From Burkholderiales bacterium (GTDB taxonomy: Bacteria > Pseudomonadota > Gammaproteobacteria > Burkholderiales > Burkholderiaceae_C), in assembly GCA_019509985.1 (NCBI GenBank), contig JAEKLF010000077.1:1-38886 (forward strand): DNA of 38,886 nucleotides. Direction: 5' to 3'. A program made the translations under genes and the position numbers. The notes below the pieces were generated by a model. The model was not told the DNA's origin, did not search any database, and was given only the letters and a program-made list of their open reading frames with translations. The first letter of the stretch is position 1, and each line of letters begins with the position of its first letter. Shown here one piece after another: positions 8,697-17,132 of this stretch.

Positions 8697-10607
8697 CTAC
8701 TTGTGCAGCAGGGTTTTTACCTGGGCCAGAGCGGTCGGATCGTCCAGCGTCGTCAGGTCGCCCGGGTCGCGGCCCTCGGCCACGGCCTGCAATGCGCGGC
8801 GCAGCAGCTTGCCGGAGCGCGTCTTGGGCAGCAGGCCGACGAAGAGCACGCGCGACGGCCGCGCGACCGCACCGAGCTGCTCGTCGACGCGCTTCATGAT
8901 CTGGCCCTCCAGCGCCAGCGCTGCCTCCGACGTGGCGGGCAGTTCGCGTGGCACGGCGAAGGCCAGCGCCACCTGGCCCTTCAGCTGGTCCGCCACGCCG
9001 ACGACGGCGACCTCGGCCACGCCCGGGTGGCCCGAGATGCACTCCTCGATCTCGCGCGTGCCCAGGCGGTGGCCCGCCACGTTGATGACGTCGTCCGTGC
9101 GGCCGAGGATGAAGGTGTAGCCCTGGGCATCGCGCAGGCCCCAGTCGAAGGTCGAGTAGACAGGGCGTCGCGCATGACCCGGCACGCTCTGCCAATAGGT
9201 GCTGACGAAGCGTGCGTCGTCGCCCCACACGGTCTGCAGCGCCCCCGGCGGCAGCGGGTGCTCGATGACGAGCACGCCCTTCTGGTTCGGCTCAGCCAGT
9301 TCCGCGCCGCTGTTCTCGTCGAGCAGCTTGACGTCGTAGCCGTACATCGGCATGCCCGGCGAGCCGAAGCGTGTCGGCACCGCCTCGACACCGGGGATGT
9401 GATGGGCCACCGTCAGCAGCGGCCAGCCGGTCTCGGTCTGCCAGTAGTTGTCGATGATGGGTACACCCAGGGCCTCGGCGATCCAGCGGCCGGTGGGCTC
9501 GTCCAGCGGCTCGCCGGCGAGGAAGAGTGCGCGCAAGGACGACAGATCGTGGCGCTTCAGCAGCGCGGGGTCGTGCTTCTTCAGCACGCGCACGGCGGTG
9601 GGCGCGCTGAACATGACGGTCACCCGGTATTTCTCGACCAGGCTCCACCACACCGCCGCGTCCGGGTTGACCGGCGTCCCCTCGTACATCAACGTGGCCA
9701 TGCCATGGATGAGCGGGCCATAGACGATGTAGCTGTGGCCGACGACCCAGCCGATGTCGCTGGTGGAGAAATAGGTCTCGCCCGGCTTGCCGCCGAAGAT
9801 CCAGTCCATGCTGGTCGCCAGCGCCACCGCGTAGCCACCCACGTCGCGCTGCACACCCTTGGGTGTACCCGTCGTGCCACTGGTGTAGAGCGTGTAGCTC
9901 GGCGTGTTGGACTCCAGCCAGGCGCAGGGCACGGGCTGGCCCCAATGCCGCTGGCGCAGCTCGGCGTAGTCCAGGTCGCGGCCGGCCACGCGCTCGAAGG
10001 CAGCGAGGCCGCGGTCCACCATCAGCACTCTGGCCGGCTTGTGCGCGGCCAGCGTGATGGCCTCGTCCAGCAGCGGCTTGTAGGCCAGGCGCTTGCCTGC
10101 CCGGCTCCCGGCGTCGGCGCTGATGACGAGCCTGGGGGTCGCATCGTCGATGCGGCTGGCCAGGCTCACCGACGCGAAGCCGCCGAAGACGACGGAGTGG
10201 ATGGCGCCGATGCGCGCGCAGGCCAGCATCGCGAACGCGGCCTCGGGGATCATGGGCAGATAGATCAGCACGCGGTCGCCCTGACTCACGCCCTGCGCGC
10301 TCAGGATGGCGGCCATCGCCTCGACCTCGGCCTGCAGCTCGGCAAAGCTGTAGACCCGCTCCTGGCCGACCTCGGTGGACACCCAGATCAGCGCCCGGTC
10401 CGCAGGCCGCGAGGCGGCGTGCCGGTCCACCGCGTTGTGGCAGAGATTGGTCGTGCCACCAACGAACCAGCGCGCAAACGGCGGCTTGCTCGCATCACAG
10501 ATCTGCTGCGGTGGCGTCTGCCAGTCAACGCGTTGAGCCTGCTCGGCCCAGAAGGCATCGCGCTCGGTCAGCGAGCGCCGGTGGAAATCGGCATAGGTCT
10601 CGGTCAT
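8697..10607 (-). CDS. prpE: Propionate-CoA ligase (acyl-CoA synthetase)
   Basis: An AMP-forming acyl-CoA synthetase of 636 residues that activates propionate, and probably acetate, to the CoA thioester through an acyl-adenylate. Visible motifs are the P-loop-like YTSGTTGTPKGV, the adenylate site YWQTETGWP, the hinge-region GRTDDVINVAGHRLGT and the C-terminal catalytic lysine in PKTRSGKLLRR. The N-terminal DFHRRSLTERDAFWAEQA and the FVGGTTNLCHNAVDRH stretch favour PrpE over the slightly longer Acs, but the boundary between these enzymes is soft. No prpBCD genes are nearby. It is divergent from the NlpC/P60 gene with 236 bases between. That gap contains a spaced dyad, TTCAGGG and CCCTGAA at roughly 10674-10723, of unknown meaning. 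Confidence 0.9.
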   Translation of the reverse strand: MTETYADFHRRSLTERDAFWAEQAQRVDWQTPPQQICDASKPPFARWFVGGTTNLCHNAVDRHAASRPADRALIWVSTEVGQERVYSFAELQAEVEAMAAILSAQGVSQGDRVLIYLPMIPEAAFAMLACARIGAIHSVVFGGFASVSLASRIDDATPRLVISADAGSRAGKRLAYKPLLDEAITLAAHKPARVLMVDRGLAAFERVAGRDLDYAELRQRHWGQPVPCAWLESNTPSYTLYTSGTTGTPKGVQRDVGGYAVALATSMDWIFGGKPGETYFSTSDIGWVVGHSYIVYGPLIHGMATLMYEGTPVNPDAAVWWSLVEKYRVTVMFSAPTAVRVLKKHDPALLKRHDLSSLRALFLAGEPLDEPTGRWIAEALGVPIIDNYWQTETGWPLLTVAHHIPGVEAVPTRFGSPGMPMYGYDVKLLDENSGAELAEPNQKGVLVIEHPLPPGALQTVWGDDARFVSTYWQSVPGHARRPVYSTFDWGLRDAQGYTFILGRTDDVINVAGHRLGTREIEECISGHPGVAEVAVVGVADQLKGQVALAFAVPRELPATSEAALALEGQIMKRVDEQLGAVARPSRVLFVGLLPKTRSGKLLRRALQAVAEGRDPGDLTTLDDPTALAQVKTLLHK

Positions 10608-10843
10608 GCGGCGAGTGTGAAGCGGGGCCACTGACGGCAGTCTGACCTGGCGCAAGCGCTTGGCGTGACAGAATTCAGGGTTTTCACGGAGTTTGCCGCC
10701 GGCCAAGCCGGGGTTTGCCCTGAAAATTACAAGCTTTACGCCCGCTTTGATTGACGGTGCCAGGGTCCCCCCCTAACCTCCGCGCCGCTGTCCCCCTCCG
10801 CTATCGCGACCGCTTGCGGCCCGCCCCGGTTCCTCCGTCTCGA

Positions 10844-11599
10844 ATGCCCCTGGTTTTCTCCGCTGCCCTGCTGAATCGCATCGCTGCCGCCGGCCTGTTG
10901 GTCGTGGGCTGCTGCGCTGCGCACGCGCAGGGCGTGGCCCAGGCGGCGACGACCCCGCCGCCGGGCACGATGACCGGTGCCTACGGCCAGAGCCTGCAGC
11001 AGCAACAGCAGGCAGCGGCGGCCGACAAGGCGGCCCAGGCCAACGCCACCAGGCCCGCGCAACCGGGTGCCACCACGCCGGCGCAGGACGCGGTCAGCCG
11101 CTTCCTGAATGAGCGCGGCATCCTGAGCGCGGCCGAGCCCGGCGGGTCATCTCGCCTGCTGGCCAGCGTGCGCGACACCGCATCGGACCTGGTGCTGTCG
11201 GCCATGAACTTCCTGGGCGTGCGCTACACGCGCGGTGGCAACTCGGTCGAGAACGGCTTCGACTGCAGCGGCTTCACGCGCCACATCTTCGAGATGAGCG
11301 TGGGCCTGGTGCTGCCGCGCCGCGCCGACGAGCAGGCCAAGGACCACAGCCTGCTGGCCATCCGCCAGGATGAACTCAAGCCCGGCGACCTGGTGTTCTT
11401 CAACACGATGAAGCGCACCTTCAGCCATGTGGGCATCTACGTCGGCGAAGGCAAGTTCATTCACGCGCCGCGCACCGGCAGCGCCGTGCGGGTGGAAGAC
11501 ATGCGCGACTCCTACTGGGCCAAGCGCTTCACCGGCGCCCGCCGCGCCGACCTGAAGGCTGCGGCCGCAGCCGGCGGCGAAGGCCCGCTGGCACGCTGA
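10844..11599 (+). CDS. NlpC/P60-family cell-wall hydrolase
   Basis: A secreted cysteine peptidase of about 251 residues that by family cuts peptide bonds in peptidoglycan stem peptides. The start at 10844 puts a signal peptide first (LLVVGCCAAHAQ, cleavage after AHA near residue 28). Upstream in-frame codons lack protein-like character. A Gln/Ala-rich linker with a run of five glutamines follows. The NlpC/P60 domain starts near residue 105, with catalytic Cys in FDCSGF, His in FSHVGIYVG and the third polar residue His in KFIHAPRTG. It is longer than the core domain only by the linker. The downstream yjbR-like gene faces it with two bases between stop codons. Confidence 0.92.
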   Translation: MPLVFSAALLNRIAAAGLLVVGCCAAHAQGVAQAATTPPPGTMTGAYGQSLQQQQQAAAADKAAQANATRPAQPGATTPAQDAVSRFLNERGILSAAEPGGSSRLLASVRDTASDLVLSAMNFLGVRYTRGGNSVENGFDCSGFTRHIFEMSVGLVLPRRADEQAKDHSLLAIRQDELKPGDLVFFNTMKRTFSHVGIYVGEGKFIHAPRTGSAVRVEDMRDSYWAKRFTGARRADLKAAAAAGGEGPLAR

Positions 11600-11601
11600 A
11601 C

Positions 11602-11934
11602 TCAGGCGCCGCCGAGGTCGCGCCAGGCTTCGGCCAGCAGCTCCGTCACCCAGCCCGGCTTGGCCTTGGCCAGCCACACCCTCACGCCCCGGCGCTTGCC
11701 ACCCCAGAGCAGCGATTCGACCGCGCCGGCTTCGCGCGCGATCCAGGCGTCGCGCGAATCCTCGTTCTTGATGAAGACGCGCAGCTCAGCGCCGTCGGGC
11801 GTCATCGTCGCGAAGATCGAGCCTGTCGTTCCAGGTTTTGTACCAGGCAGGCGGAACGACGTCAGCTCGTGATGCGGCTTCTCGACCGCGCCGGGCAAGC
11901 CCAAGGCGAGTGCTCGGGCTTGCTCGGCTTTCAT
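11602..11934 (-). CDS. MmcQ/YjbR-family protein
   Basis: A 110-residue protein of the MmcQ/YjbR family, a CyaY-like fold often annotated as DNA-binding although no general function is proven. The typical pattern is present: an N-terminal helix ending in LPGAVEKPHHE, a strand FRLPGTKPG, then ATMTPDGAELRVFIKNE, and a C-terminal WLAKAKPGWVTELLAEAWR. The start is the ATG at 11934. A perfect 10-bp palindrome GTCAATTGAC (11935-11944) abuts this ATG on its 5' side and could be an operator or chance. The structured repeat lies just upstream, so the promoter must sit in or beyond it. Confidence 0.85.
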   Translation of the reverse strand: MKAEQARALALGLPGAVEKPHHELTSFRLPGTKPGTTGSIFATMTPDGAELRVFIKNEDSRDAWIAREAGAVESLLWGGKRRGVRVWLAKAKPGWVTELLAEAWRDLGGA

Positions 11935-11955
11935 GTCAATTGACCATTCCGCTTT

Positions 11956-12096
11956 CGGGCCGAGCGCCGGGCCGCTCCCAAGCCGGCCCGCCTGGCGATG
12001 TGCTGGCCGGTCGATCCGGCAAGCATCGCCGTCCCCCCGGGGGACCGACCAGGATTGCCCGCGTTCAGCAGGGAAAGGCTGGGCGAGGGGCTCATT
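11956..12096. repeat. Dispersed structured repeat, copy 1
   Basis: About 130 bases shared with 15944-16070, filling the space between the paaZ stop and the yjbR-like start. It contains three potential hairpins in order. The first has arms CGGGCCG and CGGCCCG around 11970-11990. The second is a stem at 11995-12029 with outer arms GCGATG and CATCGC and inner arms GCCGG and CCGGC. The third is GTCCCC against GGGGAC near 12031-12045. Both copies end in a shared GAGGGGCTCATT-like run next to the stop codon of a paa gene. No ORF or terminal T-run is present. It looks like a REP/BIME-type element or a shared 3' structure. Whether it is transposable or a terminator cannot be told here. Confidence 0.85.
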
Positions 12097-14139
12097 TCAG
12101 CCGGCGACGCGCTTGGCCACGAGCGTCAGGATCTCGTAGCTCGCGCACAGCTCGTCGCGCTGGTTGGTCACGGCCACGTCCCAGCCGATGACGCCCTGCG
12201 CCGGCTGGTCGTCGCGCGGCGGGCGGTCGATCTTGCGCTTGGCGGTCAGGCGCGCCTGGATGGTGTCGCCGATGGCCACGGGCGTGACGAAACGCAGGTT
12301 CTCCAGGCCGTAGTTGGCCAGCACGGGGCCGGGCGCCGGGCTGACGAACAGGCCCGCTGCCGCCGACAGCACGAAGTAGCCGTGCGCGATGCGCTGGCCG
12401 AACGGCGATGCCTTGGCCGCGACGTCGTCGAAGTGCATGTAGAAGTAATCGCCCGACAGGCCGCCGAACGCGACGATGTCGGCCTCGCCCACCGTGCGGC
12501 GGTGGGTCAGCAGGCTCATGCCGACCTCGACGTCCTCGAAGTAGCGGCGGAAGGGGTGGATGTCGCTCTCCGTGACTACGCCGCCGCGCTGGTATTCGCC
12601 GGTGACGGCGCTCATCATCGTCGGCGAGCCCTGCACGGCGCAGCGCTGCAGGTAGTGCTTCACCGCACGCAGGCCGCCCAGTTCCTCGCCGCCGCCCGCA
12701 CGGCCGGGGCCGCCGTGCTTGAGCTTGGGCAGCGGCGAACCGTGGCCGGTGTTCTCCAGCGCCGCCTCTCGGTCCAGAACCAGCATGCGGCCATGCCAGG
12801 CGGCAAAGGTCGGCACGGCTTGCGCGGCCAGGGCCGGCGTCTTCGTGCAGAGGGTGCCGACGAGGCTGCCGCGGCCCATCGTTGCCAGGTGCAGCGCTTC
12901 CTCAAAGTCGCCATACGGCAGCAGCGTCGTCACCGGGCCGAAGGCTTCGAGGTGGTGGGCATCGCTGGCCGCAGCATCACGCGCCAGCAGCAGCGTCGGC
13001 GCGAAGAAGGAGCCATCGCTGACGCCATCACCCTTGGGCGCGAAGCCGTCGCGCTCGGACAGCAGCAGCTCGCAGTTCCTGGCCAGCTGCGCCACGCGCT
13101 CGGCCACGTCGGCCTGCTGCGCCTTGCTGGCCAGCGCACCCATGCGCACGCCCTCCACCGCCGGGTCGCCAACGATCGTCTTGGACAGGCGCGCCTTCAG
13201 CGCCGCGGCGACCGCATCGATGCGGTTGGCGGGGACGATGGTGCGGCGGATGGCCGTGCACTTCTGGCCGGCCTTGGCCGTCATCTCGCGCGCCACTTCC
13301 TTGATGAAGAGGTCGAACTCCGGATCGTCCGGCGTCACGTCGGGCGCGAGGATGGCGCAGTTCAGGCTGTCGGCCTCGGCGTTGAAGGGGATGCTCTTCT
13401 TCAGCAGGTTGGGGTGGGCCTTCAGCATCAACGCCGTATCGGCGCTGCCGGTGAAGGTGACGACGTCGGCCTCATCCAGCCGCTCGAACAGGTCGCCCGT
13501 GCCGCCGATGATGAGCTGCAGCGCACCGGCCGGCACCAGGCCGGAGTCGACGATGAGGCGCACGCAGGCTTCGGCGACATAGCTCGTTGCCGTGGCGGGC
13601 TTGACCAGGCAGGGCATGCCGGCCAGGAAGCTCGGCGCGAACTTCTCCAACATGCCCCACATCGGGAAGTTGAAGGCGTTGATGTGCAGCGCCACGCCCC
13701 GCTTGGGCACCATCACGTGGCTGCCGATGAAGTGGTTGTTGGCGCCCAGCCGCATGGCGGGGCCCTCGTGCAGCACATTGCTGCTGGGCAGGTCCTTGCC
13801 CCCGATGGAGGCGTAGGCGAACAAGGTACCGATGCCGCCTTCGATGTCGATCCAGGAGTCGCTGCGCGTCGCGCCCGTGTGCGCGCTGATGGCATACAGC
13901 TCTTCCTTGCGCTCCATCAGGTAGGCGGCCAATGCCTTCAGCACGCGGGCGCGGTCCTGGAAGTGGCTGCGCAGCAGCCCGGGCAAGGCTGTGCCGCGCG
14001 CATAGGCCATGGCCTCGGCGAAGTCCAGGCCTTCCTCGTGCGTGTGGGCGACGACACGGCCATTGATCGCGCTGGCCAGCGGCTTGGCCGCGCGCTCGCC
14101 GACCCAGCGGCCGGCGATGTAGCTCTGCAGGGTGCTCAC
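12097..14139 (-). CDS. paaZ: Bifunctional oxepin-CoA hydrolase / 3-oxo-5,6-dehydrosuberyl-CoA semialdehyde dehydrogenase
   Basis: Opens the oxepin-CoA ring and oxidises the resulting aldehyde in phenylacetate breakdown. The 680-residue product has the E. coli PaaZ length. Residues 1 to about 520 are an aldehyde dehydrogenase domain with catalytic C294 (in AGQKCTA) and general base E255, spaced 39 apart as in E. coli (E256, C295). The rest is an R-specific MaoC-type hydratase domain with D564 and H569 in GDYFYMHFD, spaced five as in E. coli (D561, H566). I choose the GTG at 14139, whose TG is shared with the TGA of the binding protein (GTGA overlap). An in-frame ATG at 14154 is the alternative. 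Both active sites look intact. Confidence 0.95.
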   Translation of the reverse strand: MSTLQSYIAGRWVGERAAKPLASAINGRVVAHTHEEGLDFAEAMAYARGTALPGLLRSHFQDRARVLKALAAYLMERKEELYAISAHTGATRSDSWIDIEGGIGTLFAYASIGGKDLPSSNVLHEGPAMRLGANNHFIGSHVMVPKRGVALHINAFNFPMWGMLEKFAPSFLAGMPCLVKPATATSYVAEACVRLIVDSGLVPAGALQLIIGGTGDLFERLDEADVVTFTGSADTALMLKAHPNLLKKSIPFNAEADSLNCAILAPDVTPDDPEFDLFIKEVAREMTAKAGQKCTAIRRTIVPANRIDAVAAALKARLSKTIVGDPAVEGVRMGALASKAQQADVAERVAQLARNCELLLSERDGFAPKGDGVSDGSFFAPTLLLARDAAASDAHHLEAFGPVTTLLPYGDFEEALHLATMGRGSLVGTLCTKTPALAAQAVPTFAAWHGRMLVLDREAALENTGHGSPLPKLKHGGPGRAGGGEELGGLRAVKHYLQRCAVQGSPTMMSAVTGEYQRGGVVTESDIHPFRRYFEDVEVGMSLLTHRRTVGEADIVAFGGLSGDYFYMHFDDVAAKASPFGQRIAHGYFVLSAAAGLFVSPAPGPVLANYGLENLRFVTPVAIGDTIQARLTAKRKIDRPPRDDQPAQGVIGWDVAVTNQRDELCASYEILTLVAKRVAG

Positions 14140-15281
14140 TTGATGAGTTTCCAAGTTCCGTTTTCGATGGTCACCATCACGCGGGCGCGCTGGTCCAGGC
14201 CCAGGTGGTCGCCGCTGGACATGTTGTAGACGCCATGGGCGCCGGCCAGGTTCTTCACGTTCTCCAGCGCATCGCGCAGCGCGGCGCGGAAGGCGGCCGT
14301 GCCGGGCTGGGCCTTCTTCAGCGCCTCGGGTGCGGCGGCGGCCAGCAGCAGGCCGGCGTCCCAGGCATGGCCGCCAAAGGTCGACACCGAGCCCTTGCCA
14401 TGGGCCGCTTCATACTTGGCGATGTAGTCCTGCGCGCTCTTCTTGACCGGGTGGTCGGCCGGCAGTTGGGCCGCGACCAGCACCGGGCCGGCCGGCAGCA
14501 GCGTGCCTTCGACATCCTTGCCGCCGACGCGCAGGAAGTCGTTGTTGGCGATGCCATGGGTCTGGTAGATCTTGCCGGCGTAGCCGCGTTCCTTCAGCGC
14601 TTTCTGCGGCAGGGCCGCGGGCGTGCCCGAGCCGGCGATCAGGATGGCGTCGGGCCTGGCCGCAACGAGCTTGAGCACCTGCCCGGTGACGGAGGTGTCC
14701 GTGCGGTTGTAGCGCTCGGTCGCGACGATGGTGAGGTGCTTGGTCGCCGCGATCTTGTTGAACTCGCCCCACCAGCCCTCGCCGTAGGCGTCGGCAAAGC
14801 CGATGAAGCCCGCCGTCTTCACGCCGTGGTCCACCATGTGGGTGACGATGGCCAGGGCCATCATGATGTCGTTCTGAGGTGTCTTGAAGACCCAGCGCTT
14901 CTTCGCATCCACGGGCTCGACGATGCGGGCCGACGCAGCCATCGAGATCATCGGCGTGCCGGACTCGGACACCGCGTCGATCATCGCCAGCGAGTTGGGC
15001 GTGACGGTGGAGCCGATGATGATGTCGACCTTGCTGTCGGTGATGAGCTTGCGCGTGTTGGCAACGGCCGTGGTCGTGTCGGAGGCGTCGTCGAGGATGA
15101 TGTAGTTGACCTTCTGGCCAGCGAGCGTCTGCGGCATCAGCGCGAAGGTGTTCTTCTCCGGGATCCCGAGTGACGCGGCCGGGCCGGTGGCGGACAGCGT
15201 GACGCCGACGTTGATGTCCGCGTGCGCGGCCAGGCTCAGCGTGGCGGCCAGGGCCAGGGCGAGTTGCTTGAATGGCTTCAT
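14136..15281 (-). CDS. Branched-chain amino acid / aromatic acid ABC transporter substrate-binding protein
   Basis: A periplasmic type I binding protein (Peripla_BP_6 family, LivK-like), 381 residues, with a signal peptide ending in SLAAHA before DINVGVTLS. GAGGAG eight bases upstream supports the ATG at 15281 over the upstream in-frame ATG. In this family the protein hands its ligand to an inner-membrane permease. Its place between paaR and paaZ suggests phenylacetate or a related aromatic acid as ligand, which is inference from context. No permease or ATPase gene (livHMGF) is in the window, so it must use partners encoded elsewhere. It overlaps paaZ by four bases. Confidence 0.9.
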   Translation of the reverse strand: MKPFKQLALALAATLSLAAHADINVGVTLSATGPAASLGIPEKNTFALMPQTLAGQKVNYIILDDASDTTTAVANTRKLITDSKVDIIIGSTVTPNSLAMIDAVSESGTPMISMAASARIVEPVDAKKRWVFKTPQNDIMMALAIVTHMVDHGVKTAGFIGFADAYGEGWWGEFNKIAATKHLTIVATERYNRTDTSVTGQVLKLVAARPDAILIAGSGTPAALPQKALKERGYAGKIYQTHGIANNDFLRVGGKDVEGTLLPAGPVLVAAQLPADHPVKKSAQDYIAKYEAAHGKGSVSTFGGHAWDAGLLLAAAAPEALKKAQPGTAAFRAALRDALENVKNLAGAHGVYNMSSGDHLGLDQRARVMVTIENGTWKLIK

Positions 15282-15310
15282 GGGGTCGTCTCCTCGGGGT
15301 TTCATCGGGG

Positions 15311-15928
15311 TTATTGGATGAGGGCCGGCTGGCGCAGCTGCACCGCGCCAAGGCCGCCAAAGAACAGATCGCTGACCAGGGCCGCGAGCGCATCGTGCGA
15401 CAGCTCGCCGTCGGGGCGCAGCCAGGTGAAGGTCCAGTTGATCATGCCAAAGAGCAGCATGGTCAGCGGCTTGTGCAGCTTGGCGTCGCGCAACTCGGGG
15501 CGAACCAGGCTGATGGCGGCCGCGAACTCGCTGACCACACGGCGCTCCACGTCCAGCAGGCGCTCGCGCTCGGCGTCGGCCAGGAACTTGATCTCGCTGG
15601 TCAGCACGCGGTGCTGGGGCTGGGCGTCGGCATAGGCACGGGTGAAGCGCTCGATCAGCGCGCGCAGCTGCGCATCCGGTTCCAGCTGACGCGACTTGAC
15701 CTCGTCGACGAGGGCGAGCAGCGCATGGACATGGCTGTCGCAGATCTGCGCCAGCAGCTCCTGCTTGTCCTGGAAGTAGTGGTACAGCGTCGGCTTGGCC
15801 ACGCCGCAGGCCTCGGCGACCTGGTTCATGGACGTGGCGCTGAAGCCCTGCTCGGCGAACAGCCGTGCGGCGGCCGCGAGGATGTCTTCGCGTTGGGCTT
15901 CGAAGCCGGGGGCTCTTTTTCGGGCCAT
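15311..15928 (-). CDS. paaR: TetR-family regulator, probable PaaR repressor of the phenylacetate genes
   Basis: A 205-residue TetR-family repressor. Residues 10-60 form the helix-turn-helix domain, with QREDILAAAARLFAEQGF followed by MNQVAEACGVAKPTLYHYF. The C-terminal ligand domain is helical with aromatic residues near its end (INWTFTWLRPDG). In betaproteobacteria TetR-type PaaR proteins repress paa genes and are released by phenylacetyl-CoA. That this one does so is inference from its location in the locus. The perfect palindrome at the paaG promoter (22206-22219) is the obvious candidate target. It follows paaE and the second structured repeat, and 29 bases separate it from the binding protein downstream. 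GGAAAA precedes the ATG. Confidence 0.87.
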   Translation of the reverse strand: MARKRAPGFEAQREDILAAAARLFAEQGFSATSMNQVAEACGVAKPTLYHYFQDKQELLAQICDSHVHALLALVDEVKSRQLEPDAQLRALIERFTRAYADAQPQHRVLTSEIKFLADAERERLLDVERRVVSEFAAAISLVRPELRDAKLHKPLTMLLFGMINWTFTWLRPDGELSHDALAALVSDLFFGGLGAVQLRQPALIQ

Positions 15929-15943
15929 GTTAGTTTTCCATTA

Positions 15944-16070
15944 CGGGCCGAGCGCCGGGCCGCTCCCAAGCCGGCCCGCTCTGGCGATGTGCTTGCGGCT
16001 CAATGCCGCAAGCATCGCCGTCCCCTCGGGGGACCGGCCAAGGTATTCCTTGGACGAGGGGCTTCATTCT
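15944..16070. repeat. Dispersed structured repeat, copy 2
   Basis: Second copy of the element at 11956-12096, filling the space between the paaE stop and paaR. The opening ~36 bases (CGGGCCGAGCGCCGG onward) are identical to copy 1. The central hairpin (15984-16018) has outer arms GCGATG and CATCGC and inner arms GCTTGCGGC and GCCGCAAGC, with only one bulged T. The next hairpin GTCCCC/GGGGAC is also kept. Where the inner stem differs from copy 1, two base pairs are swapped on both sides, so pairing is preserved. It is in the same orientation and at the same kind of site, after a stop codon and just upstream of the next gene on the minus strand. Confidence 0.87.
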
Positions 16071-17132
16071 TCAGCGTTCGTCGAAGCTGATGACCACGCG
16101 CTCGGTGAGCGGATGCGCCTGGCAGCTCAGGATGAAGCCCGCAGCGACCTCGGCCTTGTCGAGCGCGAAGTTCTTGTCCATGCGCACCTGGCCCTCGATG
16201 AGCTTGCAGCGGCAGGTGGAGCAGACGCCGCTCTTGCAGGAGAACGGCACGTCCATGCCTTCGCGCGCGGCGGCGTCGAGCAGGCTGGGGTCGGTGGAGA
16301 AGAACTCGATGTCCCGCGACAGCCCGTCGCGGATGACGGTCACGCGGGCTTCGGGCGCGTCGCCCGGTTTGACCTCGTGCGGCACGGGCTTGCCGGCCAG
16401 CGTCTCCGGCGTGCCGAAGCGTTCGATGTGGATGCGCTCGGCCGGCACACCGTGGCCCAGAAGCGCGGCCTCGGCGGCGTCGTTCATCTCGAACGGGCCG
16501 CAGACGAAGGCTTCGTCAATGCTGCCGGCAGGCACCGGGCCGGCCAGGAAGGCGCTGAGCTTGCCGGCGTCCAGCCGGCCGCCATACAACGGCGCGTCCA
16601 CCACTTCGCGGCTGAAGATCAGGTGCAGCGACAGCCGCGTCATGAAGCGGTTCTTCAGGTCTTCGAGTTCTTCCTTGAACATCGTCGACGCGGTGCGGCG
16701 GTTGGAATAGATCAGCGTCGCGCGGGCGTTCGGCTCGCGCTCCAGCAGCGCGGTCAGGATGGCGATGATGGGCGTGATGCCCGAGCCGCCGGCGATGAAG
16801 AGCACATGGCGACCATCGGCCTGCGCGGCCGGCATCACGAAGCGGCCCTGCGGCGGGTAGGACTCGATGACGTCGCCGGCCTTGAGCTGCTCATGCACCC
16901 AGCTGGAGAACGCGCCGCCATCGACACGCCGAATGCCGACCTGCAGCCGGCGGTCGGAGCAGATGGAGTAGCTGCGGCGCAGCTCCTGGCCGCCGACGCT
17001 GGCGCGCAGCGTCAGGTACTGGCCGGGCTCGAAGCCGAAGCCTTCGGGCGGCGCCTCGAAGCCGACGACCATCGCGTCGTCGGTGTCGCGCTCGACGGAG
17101 GTCACGCGCAGGGGGTGGAAGTGGAGGGCCAT
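16071..17132 (-). CDS. paaE: Phenylacetyl-CoA epoxidase reductase subunit
   Basis: Passes electrons from NADPH to the di-iron epoxidase PaaABC. The 353-residue protein has a ferredoxin-reductase half with the flavin motif RRSYSICS and the nucleotide-binding AGGSGITPIIA. A C-terminal plant-type 2Fe-2S domain follows, with CKSGVCSTCRC and the fourth cysteine in FILSCQAHP. All four iron-sulfur cysteines are present. The ATG at 17132 overlaps the paaD stop by four bases, which fixes the start. This is the last gene of the tightly coupled paaGIKABCDE block, and the structured repeat follows its stop codon. Confidence 0.95.
   Translation of the reverse strand: MALHFHPLRVTSVERDTDDAMVVGFEAPPEGFGFEPGQYLTLRASVGGQELRRSYSICSDRRLQVGIRRVDGGAFSSWVHEQLKAGDVIESYPPQGRFVMPAAQADGRHVLFIAGGSGITPIIAILTALLEREPNARATLIYSNRRTASTMFKEELEDLKNRFMTRLSLHLIFSREVVDAPLYGGRLDAGKLSAFLAGPVPAGSIDEAFVCGPFEMNDAAEAALLGHGVPAERIHIERFGTPETLAGKPVPHEVKPGDAPEARVTVIRDGLSRDIEFFSTDPSLLDAAAREGMDVPFSCKSGVCSTCRCKLIEGQVRMDKNFALDKAEVAAGFILSCQAHPLTERVVISFDER

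Noticed and set aside
8697..10607. Calling the acyl-CoA synthetase acetyl-CoA synthetase (acs)
   Set aside because: The length and N-terminal and FVGGTTNLC-type sequences fit PrpE better, though substrate overlap remains possible.
6885..10634. A 1249-codon open frame on the plus strand
   Set aside because: It lies opposite the M3 peptidase and prpE, both with clear active-site motifs. Its composition (Gln, Val, Arg, His rich) is that of an antisense shadow in high-GC DNA.
11998..14229. A 743-codon plus-strand open frame across paaZ
   Set aside because: Antisense of paaZ. paaZ has both catalytic sites conserved at the expected spacing, and the plus frame has no recognisable domain.
11956..16070. 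The repeats as a CRISPR array or insertion-sequence ends
   Set aside because: There are only two copies about 4 kb apart in direct orientation, with no regular spacers, no transposase and no target duplication.
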